NCBI GenBank assembly: GCA_902465605.1
Contig: CABQNT010000006.1
Location: 62,001-126,000, forward strand
Source: Prevotella sp902465605
GTDB taxonomy: Bacteria; Bacteroidota; Bacteroidia; Bacteroidales; Bacteroidaceae
Reading direction: 5' to 3'
Length of the DNA: 64,000 bases
Shown here: one piece after another, positions 18,542 through 27,192 of the stretch
Numbering within the stretch: the first letter of the stretch is position 1
Layout of the letters: each line of letters starts with the position of its first letter
Program-made: the position numbers and the translations under genes
The notes under the pieces: generated by a model
The model's input: the letters and a program-made list of their open reading frames with translations, nothing else
What the model was told of the DNA's origin: nothing
Databases searched by the model: none

Positions 18542-20002
18542 CTATTTGCGCACAGGGATGTTCTTCAATATCTCGAGAAGGTGATCCCAAACCATTTGTA
18601 CGGTAGGGATGTGCAAACGTTCATCGGGTGTATGAACGAAACGGAGTGTGGGTCCGAAGCTAACCATGTCGATATGAGGATAACGTTCCGAGAACAATCC
18701 GCACTCAAGTCCTGCATGAATGCCCAATACTTCTGGCTCTTTGTTGAACAATTTCTTGTAAGTCTCGACCGTCAGTTTGACTAATTTGCTGTCTGGATTC
18801 ATGTTCCAAGCTGGATAGCCATCGGTTTGTTCAACCTTTGCGCCTGCCAATTGGTAAGCAGCCTTCACGGTGTTACACATATTGTCCAAATTGCTCATCA
18901 CGTTGCTGCGTTGAGACGACAAGATTTCAACCTTGCCATCCATGGTCTTCACCGCTGCCACGTTGCTTGATGTTTCAACCATATTGGCCAACAACTCATC
19001 TTGGCACATGGCAAAGATGCCATTGTCAACGGCTTGCAGAGCCAGTATCAGTTTGCTGCTTACATCCTTTGGCAGCACCTGTTGAGGCTCGGTACTTTCC
19101 ATGTTGAACACCATGTCGGTATCTGTAACATGAAACTCTTGCATCACGTCATGATGGAAAACATTCCAATCGGCACGCACTTGCTCTTTCGCATCATTGG
19201 GAATGGCAAACACAACCTTTCCATCACGCGGGATGGCGTTGTGCAATTTGCCACTATTAAAACTTGCTAAGCGCAAATCAAACTTCTCTTGTTCGTTGAA
19301 AAGAAATCTCGTTAAAACCTTGATGGCATTGGCACGTTTCTTATTGATGTCGTCACCAGAGTGGCCTCCCACCAAACCTTTCAGCGAGATTTGCATGAAG
19401 AAGTGGCTTTTTGGTGCCTCTTCTGCCTTGTAATCGAAGGTGGCGATGGTGCTACGGCCACCCGCACAGCTTACATATATTTTGCCTTCGTCTTCAGAAT
19501 CTAAGTTGATGAGATAATCACCCGTCATGAATCCGGCTTTCATCCCCAACGCTCCCGTTAGTTGTGTCTCTTCATCAACGGTGAAAACACATTCTATCGG
19601 GCCGTGTTCGATGTCATTACTTTCGAGCACAGCCAACTCCATAGCCACGCCGATGCCATCGTCTGCTCCGAGCGTTGTACCCTTTGCGGTAAGCCATTCG
19701 CCATCAATGTAGGTCTGAATGGCATCCTTATCGAAATCGAACTCAACGTCCACAAGCTTGTCACACACCATGTCCATGTGGCTCTGAAGTATCACCGTAG
19801 CACGATCCTCGTAGCCTTTGGTGGCTGGTTTGCGGATAATCACGTTGCCAGTTTCATCTACTGACGTTTCCAGTTGATGGCTCTTGCCAAACTCTTTGAG
19901 GTATTCTATCATCTTTTCCTCACGCTTGGAAGGGCGTGGTATCTCGTTGATTTTGGCGAACTGCTTGAAGACGCTAGCTGGTTGTAAGTCTTTCTTTTCC
20001 AT
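18542..20002 (-). CDS. pepD: Aminoacyl-histidine dipeptidase (M20C)
   Basis: 486 residues, the usual length. A cytosolic di-zinc peptidase that splits Xaa-His and other dipeptides. Visible sites: ILQSHMDMVCDK (metal His and following Asp), GADDGIGVAMELA (bridging Asp), VDEETQLTGALGM (catalytic Glu and metal Glu) and GIHAGLECGLF (metal Glu near residue 430), plus the lid-domain GGHSGDDI motif. The minus-strand box TATATTTG at 20088-20081 fits as its promoter, overlapping the divergent promoter of the small membrane protein. It is followed by a terminator and is probably monocistronic. Confidence 0.96.
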   Translation of the reverse strand: MEKKDLQPASVFKQFAKINEIPRPSKREEKMIEYLKEFGKSHQLETSVDETGNVIIRKPATKGYEDRATVILQSHMDMVCDKLVDVEFDFDKDAIQTYIDGEWLTAKGTTLGADDGIGVAMELAVLESNDIEHGPIECVFTVDEETQLTGALGMKAGFMTGDYLINLDSEDEGKIYVSCAGGRSTIATFDYKAEEAPKSHFFMQISLKGLVGGHSGDDINKKRANAIKVLTRFLFNEQEKFDLRLASFNSGKLHNAIPRDGKVVFAIPNDAKEQVRADWNVFHHDVMQEFHVTDTDMVFNMESTEPQQVLPKDVSSKLILALQAVDNGIFAMCQDELLANMVETSSNVAAVKTMDGKVEILSSQRSNVMSNLDNMCNTVKAAYQLAGAKVEQTDGYPAWNMNPDSKLVKLTVETYKKLFNKEPEVLGIHAGLECGLFSERYPHIDMVSFGPTLRFVHTPDERLHIPTVQMVWDHLLEILKNIPVRK

Positions 20003-20022
20003 ACTATTTTTTCTTATTTTAT

Positions 20023-20053
20023 TTTGTATATTGCTCTATTTGCACTACCTTTG
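20023..20053 (+). promoter_or_regulatory. Promoter of the small membrane protein / OmpH unit
   Basis: TTTG (20023-20026), a 19-base spacer and TACCTTTG (20046-20053) match the Bacteroidetes consensus. The divergent pepD -7 box lies at 20081-20088, so the two transcripts start within a few bases of each other on opposite strands. Confidence 0.7.
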
Positions 20054-20095
20054 CCAAATTGAAATGACAAAGTGACACTGCAAATATAATAAGAA

Positions 20096-20290
20096 ATGTT
20101 GAAAACATTACTTCTTAGCATGTTAATAATTGCAATATGTATTGCATTGATGGCTGTGAAATTGATTTTTCAGAAGAATGGAAAGTTCGATTCCATGCAC
20201 ATACATGACAGTGACGCTATGAAAGAGCGTGGCATTCATTGTGTGGTAGATCAAGACAAAGAGGCAAGAAAGCAGAACAAAGCGTTTTGA
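20096..20290 (+). CDS. Small single-pass membrane protein (64 aa)
   Basis: 64 residues: one N-terminal transmembrane helix (LLLSMLIIAICIALMAVKLIF) and a polar tail carrying HIHDSDAMKERGIHCVVDQD. The good promoter upstream, the start placed for a 36-base leader and the regular tail argue it is a real gene. I recall similar short proteins in Bacteroidales but no assigned function. It lies 78 bases before the OmpH-like lipoprotein gene in the same direction, so a shared transcript and an envelope role are plausible. The single Cys and three His residues could bind a metal; that is only a suggestion. Confidence 0.75.
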   Translation: MLKTLLLSMLIIAICIALMAVKLIFQKNGKFDSMHIHDSDAMKERGIHCVVDQDKEARKQNKAF

Positions 20291-20367
20291 AATGGATGTC
20301 ATGGGCAGCATGCTGTCATGGTCATGAAACAAAATAATATGTAAACAATTAAATATCAGTATACAAA

Positions 20368-20985
20368 ATGAAGAAAAAGATTATCCGTTCGGTAGCTGTT
20401 GCAGCACTTGCAACACTGGCTTTCACGGCATGTGACAATTCAAAACCTCAGGTTGATAAGAAGTCAGAAGGTACAACAGCTGCTGTTCCAACAGACATGA
20501 AAATTGCCTATGTTGAGGTAGACAGCATCATGACCCAGTATAAGTTTTGCAAAGACTATAGTTTGATTTTGCAGAAGAAGGGTCAAAACATTCAGAACAC
20601 GCTGGCTGGAAAGCAGAAACAATTGGAGCAAGCAGCTGCAAACTTCCAGCAGAAGCTTCAACAAAACGCATATACTCGTGACCAGGCAGAATCCATTCAA
20701 GCTGGATTGCAGAAGCAGAGCGCCGATCTTCAGGCGCTCAATCAGCGTCTGAGCAATGAGTTCCAAACAGAGACCGATAAGTATAACAAGGCTCTCCGCG
20801 ACTCCATTCAGCACTTCTTGGCAAGCTATAACAAGGATAAGAAGTATAGCCTCATCCTTTCCAAGGCAGGAGATAATCTGCTGTATGCCGACAAGAGCTA
20901 TGACATCACCAAGGATGTGGTTGCTGGTTTGAACAAGGCTTATAAGCCAATCGACACAAAGAAAAAGGCTGAAGCAAAGAAATAA
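20368..20985 (+). CDS. OmpH/Skp-family periplasmic chaperone-like lipoprotein
   Basis: 205 residues. Lipoprotein signal with lipobox FTAC, then the OmpH-like start KIAYVEVDSIMTQYKF, a long Gln-rich coiled coil (about residues 60-140) and the closing strand KYSLILSKAGDNLLYADKSYDIT. Skp/OmpH proteins form trimers whose helical arms hold unfolded outer-membrane proteins in the periplasm. Being lipid-anchored is common for Bacteroidetes members but differs from soluble E. coli Skp. An intrinsic terminator follows at 21031-21063. Confidence 0.9.
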   Translation: MKKKIIRSVAVAALATLAFTACDNSKPQVDKKSEGTTAAVPTDMKIAYVEVDSIMTQYKFCKDYSLILQKKGQNIQNTLAGKQKQLEQAAANFQQKLQQNAYTRDQAESIQAGLQKQSADLQALNQRLSNEFQTETDKYNKALRDSIQHFLASYNKDKKYSLILSKAGDNLLYADKSYDITKDVVAGLNKAYKPIDTKKKAEAKK

Positions 20986-21030
20986 GAACGTTTCTTTTGC
21001 ACAGTTTCCTTCATGGTCATTGTACATGAT

Positions 21031-21063
21031 AAAATCGCGAGCACCTTGTTCGCGATTTTTTTA
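21031..21063 (+). terminator. Intrinsic terminator of the OmpH-like gene
   Basis: Perfect 10-bp stem AAAATCGCGA / TCGCGATTTT with a 9-base loop and a run of Ts, 45 bases after the stop. Confidence 0.9.
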
Positions 21064-21152
21064 TTGCTTAATTCAGCAAAATTTCAATGAGAAAGTATTG
21101 AGCATTCATGATTAATTGATGGGATTTTAACAGGTTTGTAATATGATATAAT

Positions 21153-21160
21153 TATTTTTG
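21153..21160 (+). promoter_or_regulatory. -7 box of the TonB-dependent receptor gene
   Basis: TATTTTTG 26 bases before the ATG at 21186. No -33 TTTG at standard spacing. Confidence 0.5.
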
Positions 21161-21185
21161 CGCGAACAAATCTTATAACTATCGT

Positions 21186-23567
21186 ATGATGAAAAGGTGG
21201 ATTGGCACTGGTATACTGTTGTTAGTTGTTTCCATGGTCATCATGGCACAAGGAAACAGAACGCAAAAGGTATTGGGTAGGGTGACGGACGTTCATGGAA
21301 ATCCGTTGGTTGATGTTAGTTTGAGCATTGTAAACGCGGAGCCTTCAATCACCCAAACCACAGATAAAGCGGGTCGTTTTGAACTACAAGTTCCGTTGGG
21401 CAGGCAAGTTTTGCGGGCCAGTTCAGTGGGCTACCAGGACAAGGAGATCAGCTTGTTGTTGGTTATGGGTGAAGAAGTGTCACTTGATGTCAAACTGGAG
21501 TCTGCCACTTATAATCTCAAGGGCGTAGAGGTGAAGCGATATTACAATAAAGCTCGTCCCATCCAGCCGCTTGCCTATGCGGGCGCTCGAAGCTTTAGTG
21601 TGGAAGAAACAGAGCGTTATGCGGGTTCGTTAGGCGATCCAAGCAGGATGGTGAGGAGCTTTGCAGGCGTGATGCCCATCAATGATTCGCGTAATGAGAT
21701 TGTGGTGAGAGGCAACTCATCATTAGGCGTGCAATATCGATTGGATGGGATTGAAATTCCAAATCCTAACCATTTCAATGCCGGACTGGGAATGACGGCT
21801 GGACAGGTAACTGCCCTTAATATGAATGTTGTTACCAACTCTGATTTTTTGTTGGGCGGTTGGCAGGCAACAAAAGGCAATGCACTTGCGGCAATCTTTG
21901 ATTTGAATCTGAGAAAAGGCAATCCCAACAATCACCAAATGCGCCTCCAGATGGGCTATAATGGGGCCGAACTCATGACAGAGGGGCCGATGATCAAGGA
22001 CGGTTCGATGACCTATCTTGCCTCCTATCGTTATTCCATCCCAGAGTTGGCAAGCTATGCCATGAAGATTTTCGGCAAATCCATGGCCGTTGTGCCAAGA
22101 TATCAAGACCTAACAACCAAGATAGATTGGCGCATCCACGAGGGTCACACGCTTTCATTGATTGGCATTGTAGGTACTAGTAGCATTCATCTCAAGACAT
22201 CAGAACTCTCCGGGGCGGGTACGACCGTGCAAGTTGACAATCTATCGTTTGACCAAAAGGTTAACTTACGCAGTGGCTTGGCATTGTTAGGTATGGTCTA
22301 TCATGGCCAACTGGCTGCTCGGACCGATCTTCATGCCACACTTTCTTGGAACTATAATGATATAAAGATGAGAGTGTACAATAAGGAATTGGCCAATCAA
22401 GAAGACTTTAAAATGATTTTTACGGATTTAACCAAGGAACACAAACTCTCGTTTTCGGCCGACATCCGTCATCGATTATCCACGCATCACGACAATCTTT
22501 ATGTGGGTACGGTTGTCGATCAATATTTTCTCAATATGTTCAATGAGGTGGAAGATATACCCTATCCCCTCAATGACGATACAAGCACATTATCCCTTTA
22601 TCGCGCTTACGCGCAGTATCAGCATTTGTTCAGCGATGCTTTTACTGTCACTGCAGGCGTACATGGTAGTTATTTGCCCCTGAATGGTAACTATGCTTTG
22701 GAACCACGCGCTGCTGCTGAGTTGAAACTTGGTACCCATCACACCATTGGCCTCGCAGGAGGCCTTTACAGTCAGTTGCCTCCGCACACTTTTTTCTTTG
22801 TCAAAGAGGCCGATGGTCATTATTCGGACAGCAATCATCACTTGGGTTTTTCCAAGAGTTGGCATGCAAACCTCTCGCACAACTACCAAATTAACAAGGA
22901 TTGGCGTGTGCATACAGAACTATATTATCAATGGCTTTTTGATATTGCGGCTGAGAACAAAGCCTATGGAGTGTCGCTACTCAATTATGGAGCAGGCGAA
23001 AACTCCATGGAACGCATCGCCGGACTTCGCAATATTGGCAGGGGGCGAAACTATGGACTTGAACTGACGGTGGAAAAATTCTTCAGCAAAAATTATTTCT
23101 TCTTGATGTCCGGCACCCTCTATCGCTCACGCTATACCGACCCAGTACTTAACCACGAATTCAGCACAGTGTTCGATGGTGGTTACATCCTCAATGTCAC
23201 TGGAGGGTTTGAATGACCTGTAAGCAGCAAGTGGACCCTCTTTGTCTCACCTCAGTTGGCGCTCTCGGGTGGCTTGAGATACACGCCTGTGGATGAGGAG
23301 GCATCTCAAGCGGCTCACGACCAGGTGTACCAATACGAAAAGTGGTATCAAGAACAAATGCCTGCTTACTTCAGATTGGACACTCGTTTGGGCGGCAGAC
23401 TGAATGGTAAGAAGGTCTCACAGGAGTGGGGAATTGACTTAATTAACCTCACCAATCGAAAAAATATCGCGTACATGTTTTATGATATTGACAAAGGTGC
23501 GTATGTGTCACAATATCATTTCTCCTTTTTTCCCATGGTAGTCTACCGCCTACATTTTGGTCTGTAA
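21186..23567 (+). pseudogene. TonB-dependent receptor interrupted by one in-frame TGA
   Basis: Read through, this is one frame of 793 sense codons. Order: signal peptide, carboxypeptidase-D regulatory-like domain (LGRVTDVHGNPLVDVSLSIV, residues about 28-115), plug domain (PSRMVRSFAGV, EIVVRGNSSLGVQYRLDG) and a beta-barrel ending VVYRLHFGL. Codon 677 (23214-23216) is TGA. The frame then continues without a shift into barrel strands such as SSKWTLFVSPQLALSGGLRY and INLTNRKNIAYMFYD. A TGG-to-TGA change fits the context. The truncated product would lack the last 116 residues and the terminal aromatic strand needed for barrel assembly, so it is probably inactive unless the stop is read through or is a sequencing error. 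Neighbouring genes use TGA as a normal stop. Confidence 0.85.
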
Positions 23568-23704
23568 GCTCAAAAGATGTCCATTGGTGAGTGTGCATGA
23601 TGCTCTTGTCACGGTTTTGAAGGCACAAAGCATGAGAACGTACGTGCTTGATGATTATGTACTTCTTATTTGAATCTTCGCAATGATTTTAAAAATCTTT
23701 TCAT

Positions 23705-23712
23705 TATTTTTG
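23705..23712 (+). promoter_or_regulatory. -7 box that fixes the M6 protease start
   Basis: TATTTTTG lies inside the longest reading frame, downstream of its first ATG at 23683 and 22 bases before the ATG at 23734, which begins a good signal peptide. Confidence 0.6.
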
Positions 23713-23733
23713 TCATCAAATAGAAAATATGGC

Positions 23734-25872
23734 ATGAAAAGATCATTCTCCGTTTTATTATTAATATTCATTACGCAGTGGGTTGTTGCGATACCAGTCA
23801 AAAAGAGCGGGTGGAAAGTCATTCGTCTTGCGAGTGGAGTAGAGGTAAGAGCGATGTTCAAAGGCGATGAACACTTGCATTACATGGAGGCAGAAGATGG
23901 TCAGAAATACGTTTTTGACGAACAACTTCAAGCTTATCGACCTGCCGATTTCACGACCTTAGCAAGAAAAGCTGCTGCAAAAAGACGCAGATTAGCAGCT
24001 CGTAGACAGGCAAAGACGCGTGTTTCCTTGGACGAAAAGCACGCTGGCTACGAAGGAAAGAAAAAAGGTTTGATGATTTTGGTCGATTTTGAGGATGCTA
24101 AATTCAGCGAAACGCATACAAAAGAGCTTTATCAACAGATAACCAATAAGCTGGGCTTTGTACACGAGTTGGGATTTAAAGGAAGTGTAAGAGATTATTT
24201 CCTCGACCAGAGTAGAGGGAAATTTGACTTAACTTTTGATGTTGTAGGCCCCATACGCATGAAGAGAAGCTATGCTTACTATGGCGTCAACGATCGTGAA
24301 GGTTACGATATCCGACCGCACGAAATGATACGAGAGGCTTGCATGAGTGCAGATGCGGAGGTGGATTTCCGAGATTACGATTGGGACCATGATGGGAAAG
24401 TGGATGCGCTGTACGTGTTGTATGCCGGTCAAGGGGAAAATTCAACAGAAGGTGAAGATTCCAAACGCATGTGGCCACACCAGGCGGAGCTTTCTGAATC
24501 CCACTTTGAATTTAACTTGGATCAGGTAACCATCGATTCTTATGCCTGTGGTCCTGAATTGTCTTCACGAACACAAATCGAAGGTATCGGAACCATCTGT
24601 CATGAGTTTTCGCATGTATTGGGGCTGCCTGACATGTACGACACGCTTAATGGCGAGGCTTATGGTATGTTTTCATGGGATGTGATGGATCAAGGAAGTT
24701 ACAACGGTGATGGCTTTGTTCCAGCTGGTTATACCAGTTTTGAGCGTACTTATTTAGGTTGGTTAAATCCGATAGAACTAACCAGCGACCTCTCGGTTAC
24801 GAACATGAAGCCGCTCAGTGAACAGGGTGAGGCGTATGTCATTTACAACGAAAATAATAGAAGCGAATATTATCTGTTGGAAAACAGGCGCAAAACAGGT
24901 TGGGATGCAGGGCTTGGCGGAGAAGGATTGCTGATTCTTCATGTTGATTTTGATGCCAAGACATGGGCAGGTAATACAGTTAACAGCCAGAAAAATCATC
25001 AGAGATGTACCATCTTTCATGCCGACAATTCTGATGCTTACCTCGATAAATTGGGAATTTATAGTGCCTCGGAGATTGTAGGCGATGCCTATCCATATCA
25101 GGCTAACGACAGTTTGACAGCCAATTCTAAGCCTGCGGCCCGTTTGTTCAATGCGAATAGGTGGGGAACCTATTTCATGAATAAGGACGTGAATGAGATT
25201 ACAAGAAATGAGGACGGAACCATTTCTTTTCGTTTCAAGGTGGTTGCTGCCTCAACAAAGCCGAATCAGACTCCCTCTGACGGCATTTTATTCCATGAAA
25301 CATTTGACCAGTGTAAGGGAACGGGTGGAAATGACGGTAAGTTTAGCGGGCAAGTGGCCCGAAGCATGAATAATTTCATGACGGATGTCAAAGGCTGGAA
25401 CGTGCCATCTGGTGCCGCATACGGTGGCGACCGATGTGCGAAGTTTGGCACATTGTCAAAAAATGGCACCGTGTTGTCACCCGAATTTGAGGCGCACGGT
25501 AATGATACACTCATCTTCGTAGCTGCACCTTTTGGAAAAGATGATAACACGTTGGATGTGCGCATCAACGATTCGCTGTTAGGCGTCTTTACATTAGACA
25601 GAGGGAAGTGGACTACCATCAAGGTTCCTTTCACGGGAACCGGAGCGACGACCATCCAATTTATACCTTATAACCGCTTTTTCTTGGATGACGTAAAGGT
25701 GATAGGACCTACGAGCAAGCAGGAAACTGGTATCAAACAGCTTGAGGCCAAACCCAATACTCGCCAGCCTTCCAAAATTTATAATCTCAATGGGCAGTTC
25801 GTGGGAACCAAACTCGATGCCCTGCCCAAGGGGATATACATATCGAATGGAAAGAAAATTCTGAAATGTTGA
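23734..25872 (+). CDS. Secreted M6-family metalloprotease
   Basis: 712 residues. Signal peptide (KRSFSVLLLIFITQWVVA), propeptide-like region, then the M6 peptidase domain beginning GLMILVDFEDAKF. The zinc site is ICHEFSHVLGLPDMYD, the HExxHxxGxxD signature (around residue 290). A beta-sandwich follows at 520-660 (FHETFDQ, FFLDDVKVIG). The C-terminus (IYNLNGQFVGTKLDALPKGIYI) resembles T9SS-type sorting domains of the short Bacteroidales kind, so export to the cell surface by T9SS is likely but inferred. M6 enzymes related to immune inhibitor A degrade host or environmental proteins. The gene is alone behind its own promoter. Confidence 0.9.
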   Translation: MKRSFSVLLLIFITQWVVAIPVKKSGWKVIRLASGVEVRAMFKGDEHLHYMEAEDGQKYVFDEQLQAYRPADFTTLARKAAAKRRRLAARRQAKTRVSLDEKHAGYEGKKKGLMILVDFEDAKFSETHTKELYQQITNKLGFVHELGFKGSVRDYFLDQSRGKFDLTFDVVGPIRMKRSYAYYGVNDREGYDIRPHEMIREACMSADAEVDFRDYDWDHDGKVDALYVLYAGQGENSTEGEDSKRMWPHQAELSESHFEFNLDQVTIDSYACGPELSSRTQIEGIGTICHEFSHVLGLPDMYDTLNGEAYGMFSWDVMDQGSYNGDGFVPAGYTSFERTYLGWLNPIELTSDLSVTNMKPLSEQGEAYVIYNENNRSEYYLLENRRKTGWDAGLGGEGLLILHVDFDAKTWAGNTVNSQKNHQRCTIFHADNSDAYLDKLGIYSASEIVGDAYPYQANDSLTANSKPAARLFNANRWGTYFMNKDVNEITRNEDGTISFRFKVVAASTKPNQTPSDGILFHETFDQCKGTGGNDGKFSGQVARSMNNFMTDVKGWNVPSGAAYGGDRCAKFGTLSKNGTVLSPEFEAHGNDTLIFVAAPFGKDDNTLDVRINDSLLGVFTLDRGKWTTIKVPFTGTGATTIQFIPYNRFFLDDVKVIGPTSKQETGIKQLEAKPNTRQPSKIYNLNGQFVGTKLDALPKGIYISNGKKILKC

Positions 25873-25908
25873 GCTAACAGACAATAGGTCATCTGAAAGG
25901 ATTTTGAG

Positions 25909-25966
25909 CCGCAGGGGCGTGATTTATCACGTTCCGAATAGTAGGGATGTGACGAATTACGTCATG
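25909..25966. repeat. Palindromic GGGGCGTGATT-type repeat, two adjacent units
   Basis: GGGGCGTGATTTATCACGTT (unit 1, from 25914) and GTAGGGATGTGACGAATTAC (unit 2, from 25941) are each imperfect palindromes and align with each other. A third related unit, GGGGCGTGATTCATCATGCT, occurs at 60230. This one sits 37 bases downstream of the M6 protease stop and could form 3'-end hairpins. Confidence 0.55.
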
Positions 25967-26480
25967 TTTTTAATCCATATGTCTTTTTCATGAAATATCT
26001 TTACTTGCGGCTTCAAAACTCGCGTATTTGCAACCAACAGGAAGGGTGTGGGCAAATACGCAAATTATAGGCTGTTTACATATTCTCTTATGGTACAATG
26101 AGTTACTGTGATGAAGTGCTTTTTCGTTTCAAAGGTGAATTTTTTTTGTGCCAAAAGCCTGCTTATTGACGGCCAATATGCATGCTATTATGCAACAATA
26201 TCATACTAATTGCGAGTCAATATGCTACTTCTAACACGGCAAGATGATGATAATAGGGACATAAACCGTGTGCCGTTGCTGTGAAAAACGGTTTTTCAAC
26301 GTTTTGAGGTGCATAAAAACACCCTCTCAACCCTCGCATTTTTTCTATTTTGAAACTTGATAATTTTGAAATAAACGGACAAGTGATGATTGTCTTTCCT
26401 CTCTAAAAAAGCGTTTTGTAACTACCGAATGGGCTTCCGAATGCGTGCTGTTGTCCGTGTAGCCTGACAACGTGACCTAT
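25967..26480. other. Gene-free region downstream of the M6 protease
   Basis: About 510 bases. No reading frame looks coding on either strand. A short inverted stretch (GAAAAACGGTTTTTC, about 26282-26296) is visible. Otherwise nothing recognisable. Confidence 0.5.
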
Positions 26481-26481
26481 C

Positions 26482-26549
26482 AAAAAAAAATTGATTGTCT
26501 CACGACAACCAATCTTCATTAACCTTAATAATCTAATACCATGAAAAAC
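26482..26549 (-). ncRNA. Candidate small RNA, about 68 nt, with own promoter and terminator
   Basis: On the minus strand a consensus promoter (26585-26556) is followed within 70 bases by a textbook intrinsic terminator. The terminator is an 11-bp stem (GATTGGTTGTC pairing with GACAATCAATT, two G-U pairs) closed by a GTGA (GNRA-type) loop and followed by T9. The 5' part is AT-rich and contains a possible five-codon reading frame, ATG GTA TTA GAT TAT TAA. No gene lies downstream on this strand before the M6 protease (opposite strand), so it is an orphan transcript rather than an attenuator. I recall similar leader-like sequences in Prevotella genomes but cannot assign an Rfam family. Confidence 0.7.
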
Positions 26550-26555
26550 ACAATG

Positions 26556-26585
26556 CAAAGGTAGTAAAATATTCCATCCGTGCAA
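26556..26585 (-). promoter_or_regulatory. Promoter of the small RNA
   Basis: Minus-strand TTG (26585-26583), 19-base spacer, TACCTTTG (26563-26556). Confidence 0.65.
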
Positions 26586-26891
26586 GTTTTCTGGTCTATA
26601 CAGGGTGTTTTTATAACATAAATTATATTTTTAATCTGCCATTTAAACTTCCTTTGCATCCTTCTCGGCTGTTCTTACATATATTTATCCCTTCTGTATT
26701 TCCTTGAATATTGCTTGCAGATTTCAAGTATCATTTGATTTTTTAAAGAAGTTGCATAAAGCGATGTTTTTGTATCCCATTAGATTCAATATTACAAAGT
26801 AGCTACATTTTCAATAAGATGTGTAACCTTTTATGTTAATATCTTGTTGGATTAATAGTGTTAAGCAACATTTATATATAATTAACGATTC
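26586..26891. other. AT-rich intergenic region upstream of the surface-protein promoter
   Basis: About 300 bases of very AT-rich sequence with T-runs and no supported gene. It ends in a nine-G tract. Confidence 0.5.
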
Positions 26892-26927
26892 GGGGGGGGG
26901 TGGTTTTAACAAAACTTCATAAATTTG
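26892..26927 (+). promoter_or_regulatory. Promoter with nine-G tract upstream of -7 box
   Basis: Nine consecutive Gs (26892-26900) lie 19 bases before a perfect -7 box TAAATTTG (26920-26927). The tract occupies the place where the -33 element would be. A change in G number would move anything upstream relative to the -7 box, the classic layout of a phase-variable promoter. The next genes are the 49-aa peptide and the 1,497-aa surface protein. Confidence 0.6.
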
Positions 26928-27003
26928 CACCGATTAATAGAACGACTTACCCACATTATTAAGTCGTACTTAATTTTAAAATGTTAAACTAAATATAGAT
27001 TTT

Positions 27004-27153
27004 ATGAGGAAAAGTTATGTAACGCCAAGCATCTTATTGCTACCCCTGCAAATCGTTGGTCCGAATATTGGATCGGGGAAGGGTGACGCAGAAATTCAGC
27101 CAGACCTGACACCAGAGGAACTGGAGGACCTCGAAAATGGTGGTGGCTGGTAA
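27004..27153 (+). CDS. 49-aa peptide upstream of the surface protein
   Basis: A 49-codon frame starting MRKSYVTPSILLLPLQIVGP and ending PEELEDLENGGGW, TAA stop. It has a basic start, a hydrophobic middle too short to be a sure signal peptide, an acidic stretch and a Gly-Gly-Gly-Trp end. It begins 77 bases after the promoter box and ends 39 bases before the large surface-protein ATG, so both share a transcript. Short peptides opening M(K/R)KSYxxP are common in Prevotella and mostly unannotated. Leader peptide, secreted peptide or peptide-natural-product precursor are all possible; no modifying enzyme lies nearby. Confidence 0.6.
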   Translation: MRKSYVTPSILLLPLQIVGPNIGSGKGDAEIQPDLTPEELEDLENGGGW

Positions 27154-27192
27154 CTCACATGTAACTTGAACAATTTTAAAAACAAGAAAAGA

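Noticed and set aside
23214..23216. UGA recoding as a sense codon in this organism
   Set aside because: Many intact genes here (for example rho, the kinase-unit and lipoprotein genes) end in TGA, so the general code uses it as a stop.
26541..26564. Eight-codon plus-strand minicistron beginning ATGAAAAACACA
   Set aside because: It overlaps the minus-strand small-RNA promoter and has no plus-strand promoter; better explained as reverse complement of the RNA's 5' region.
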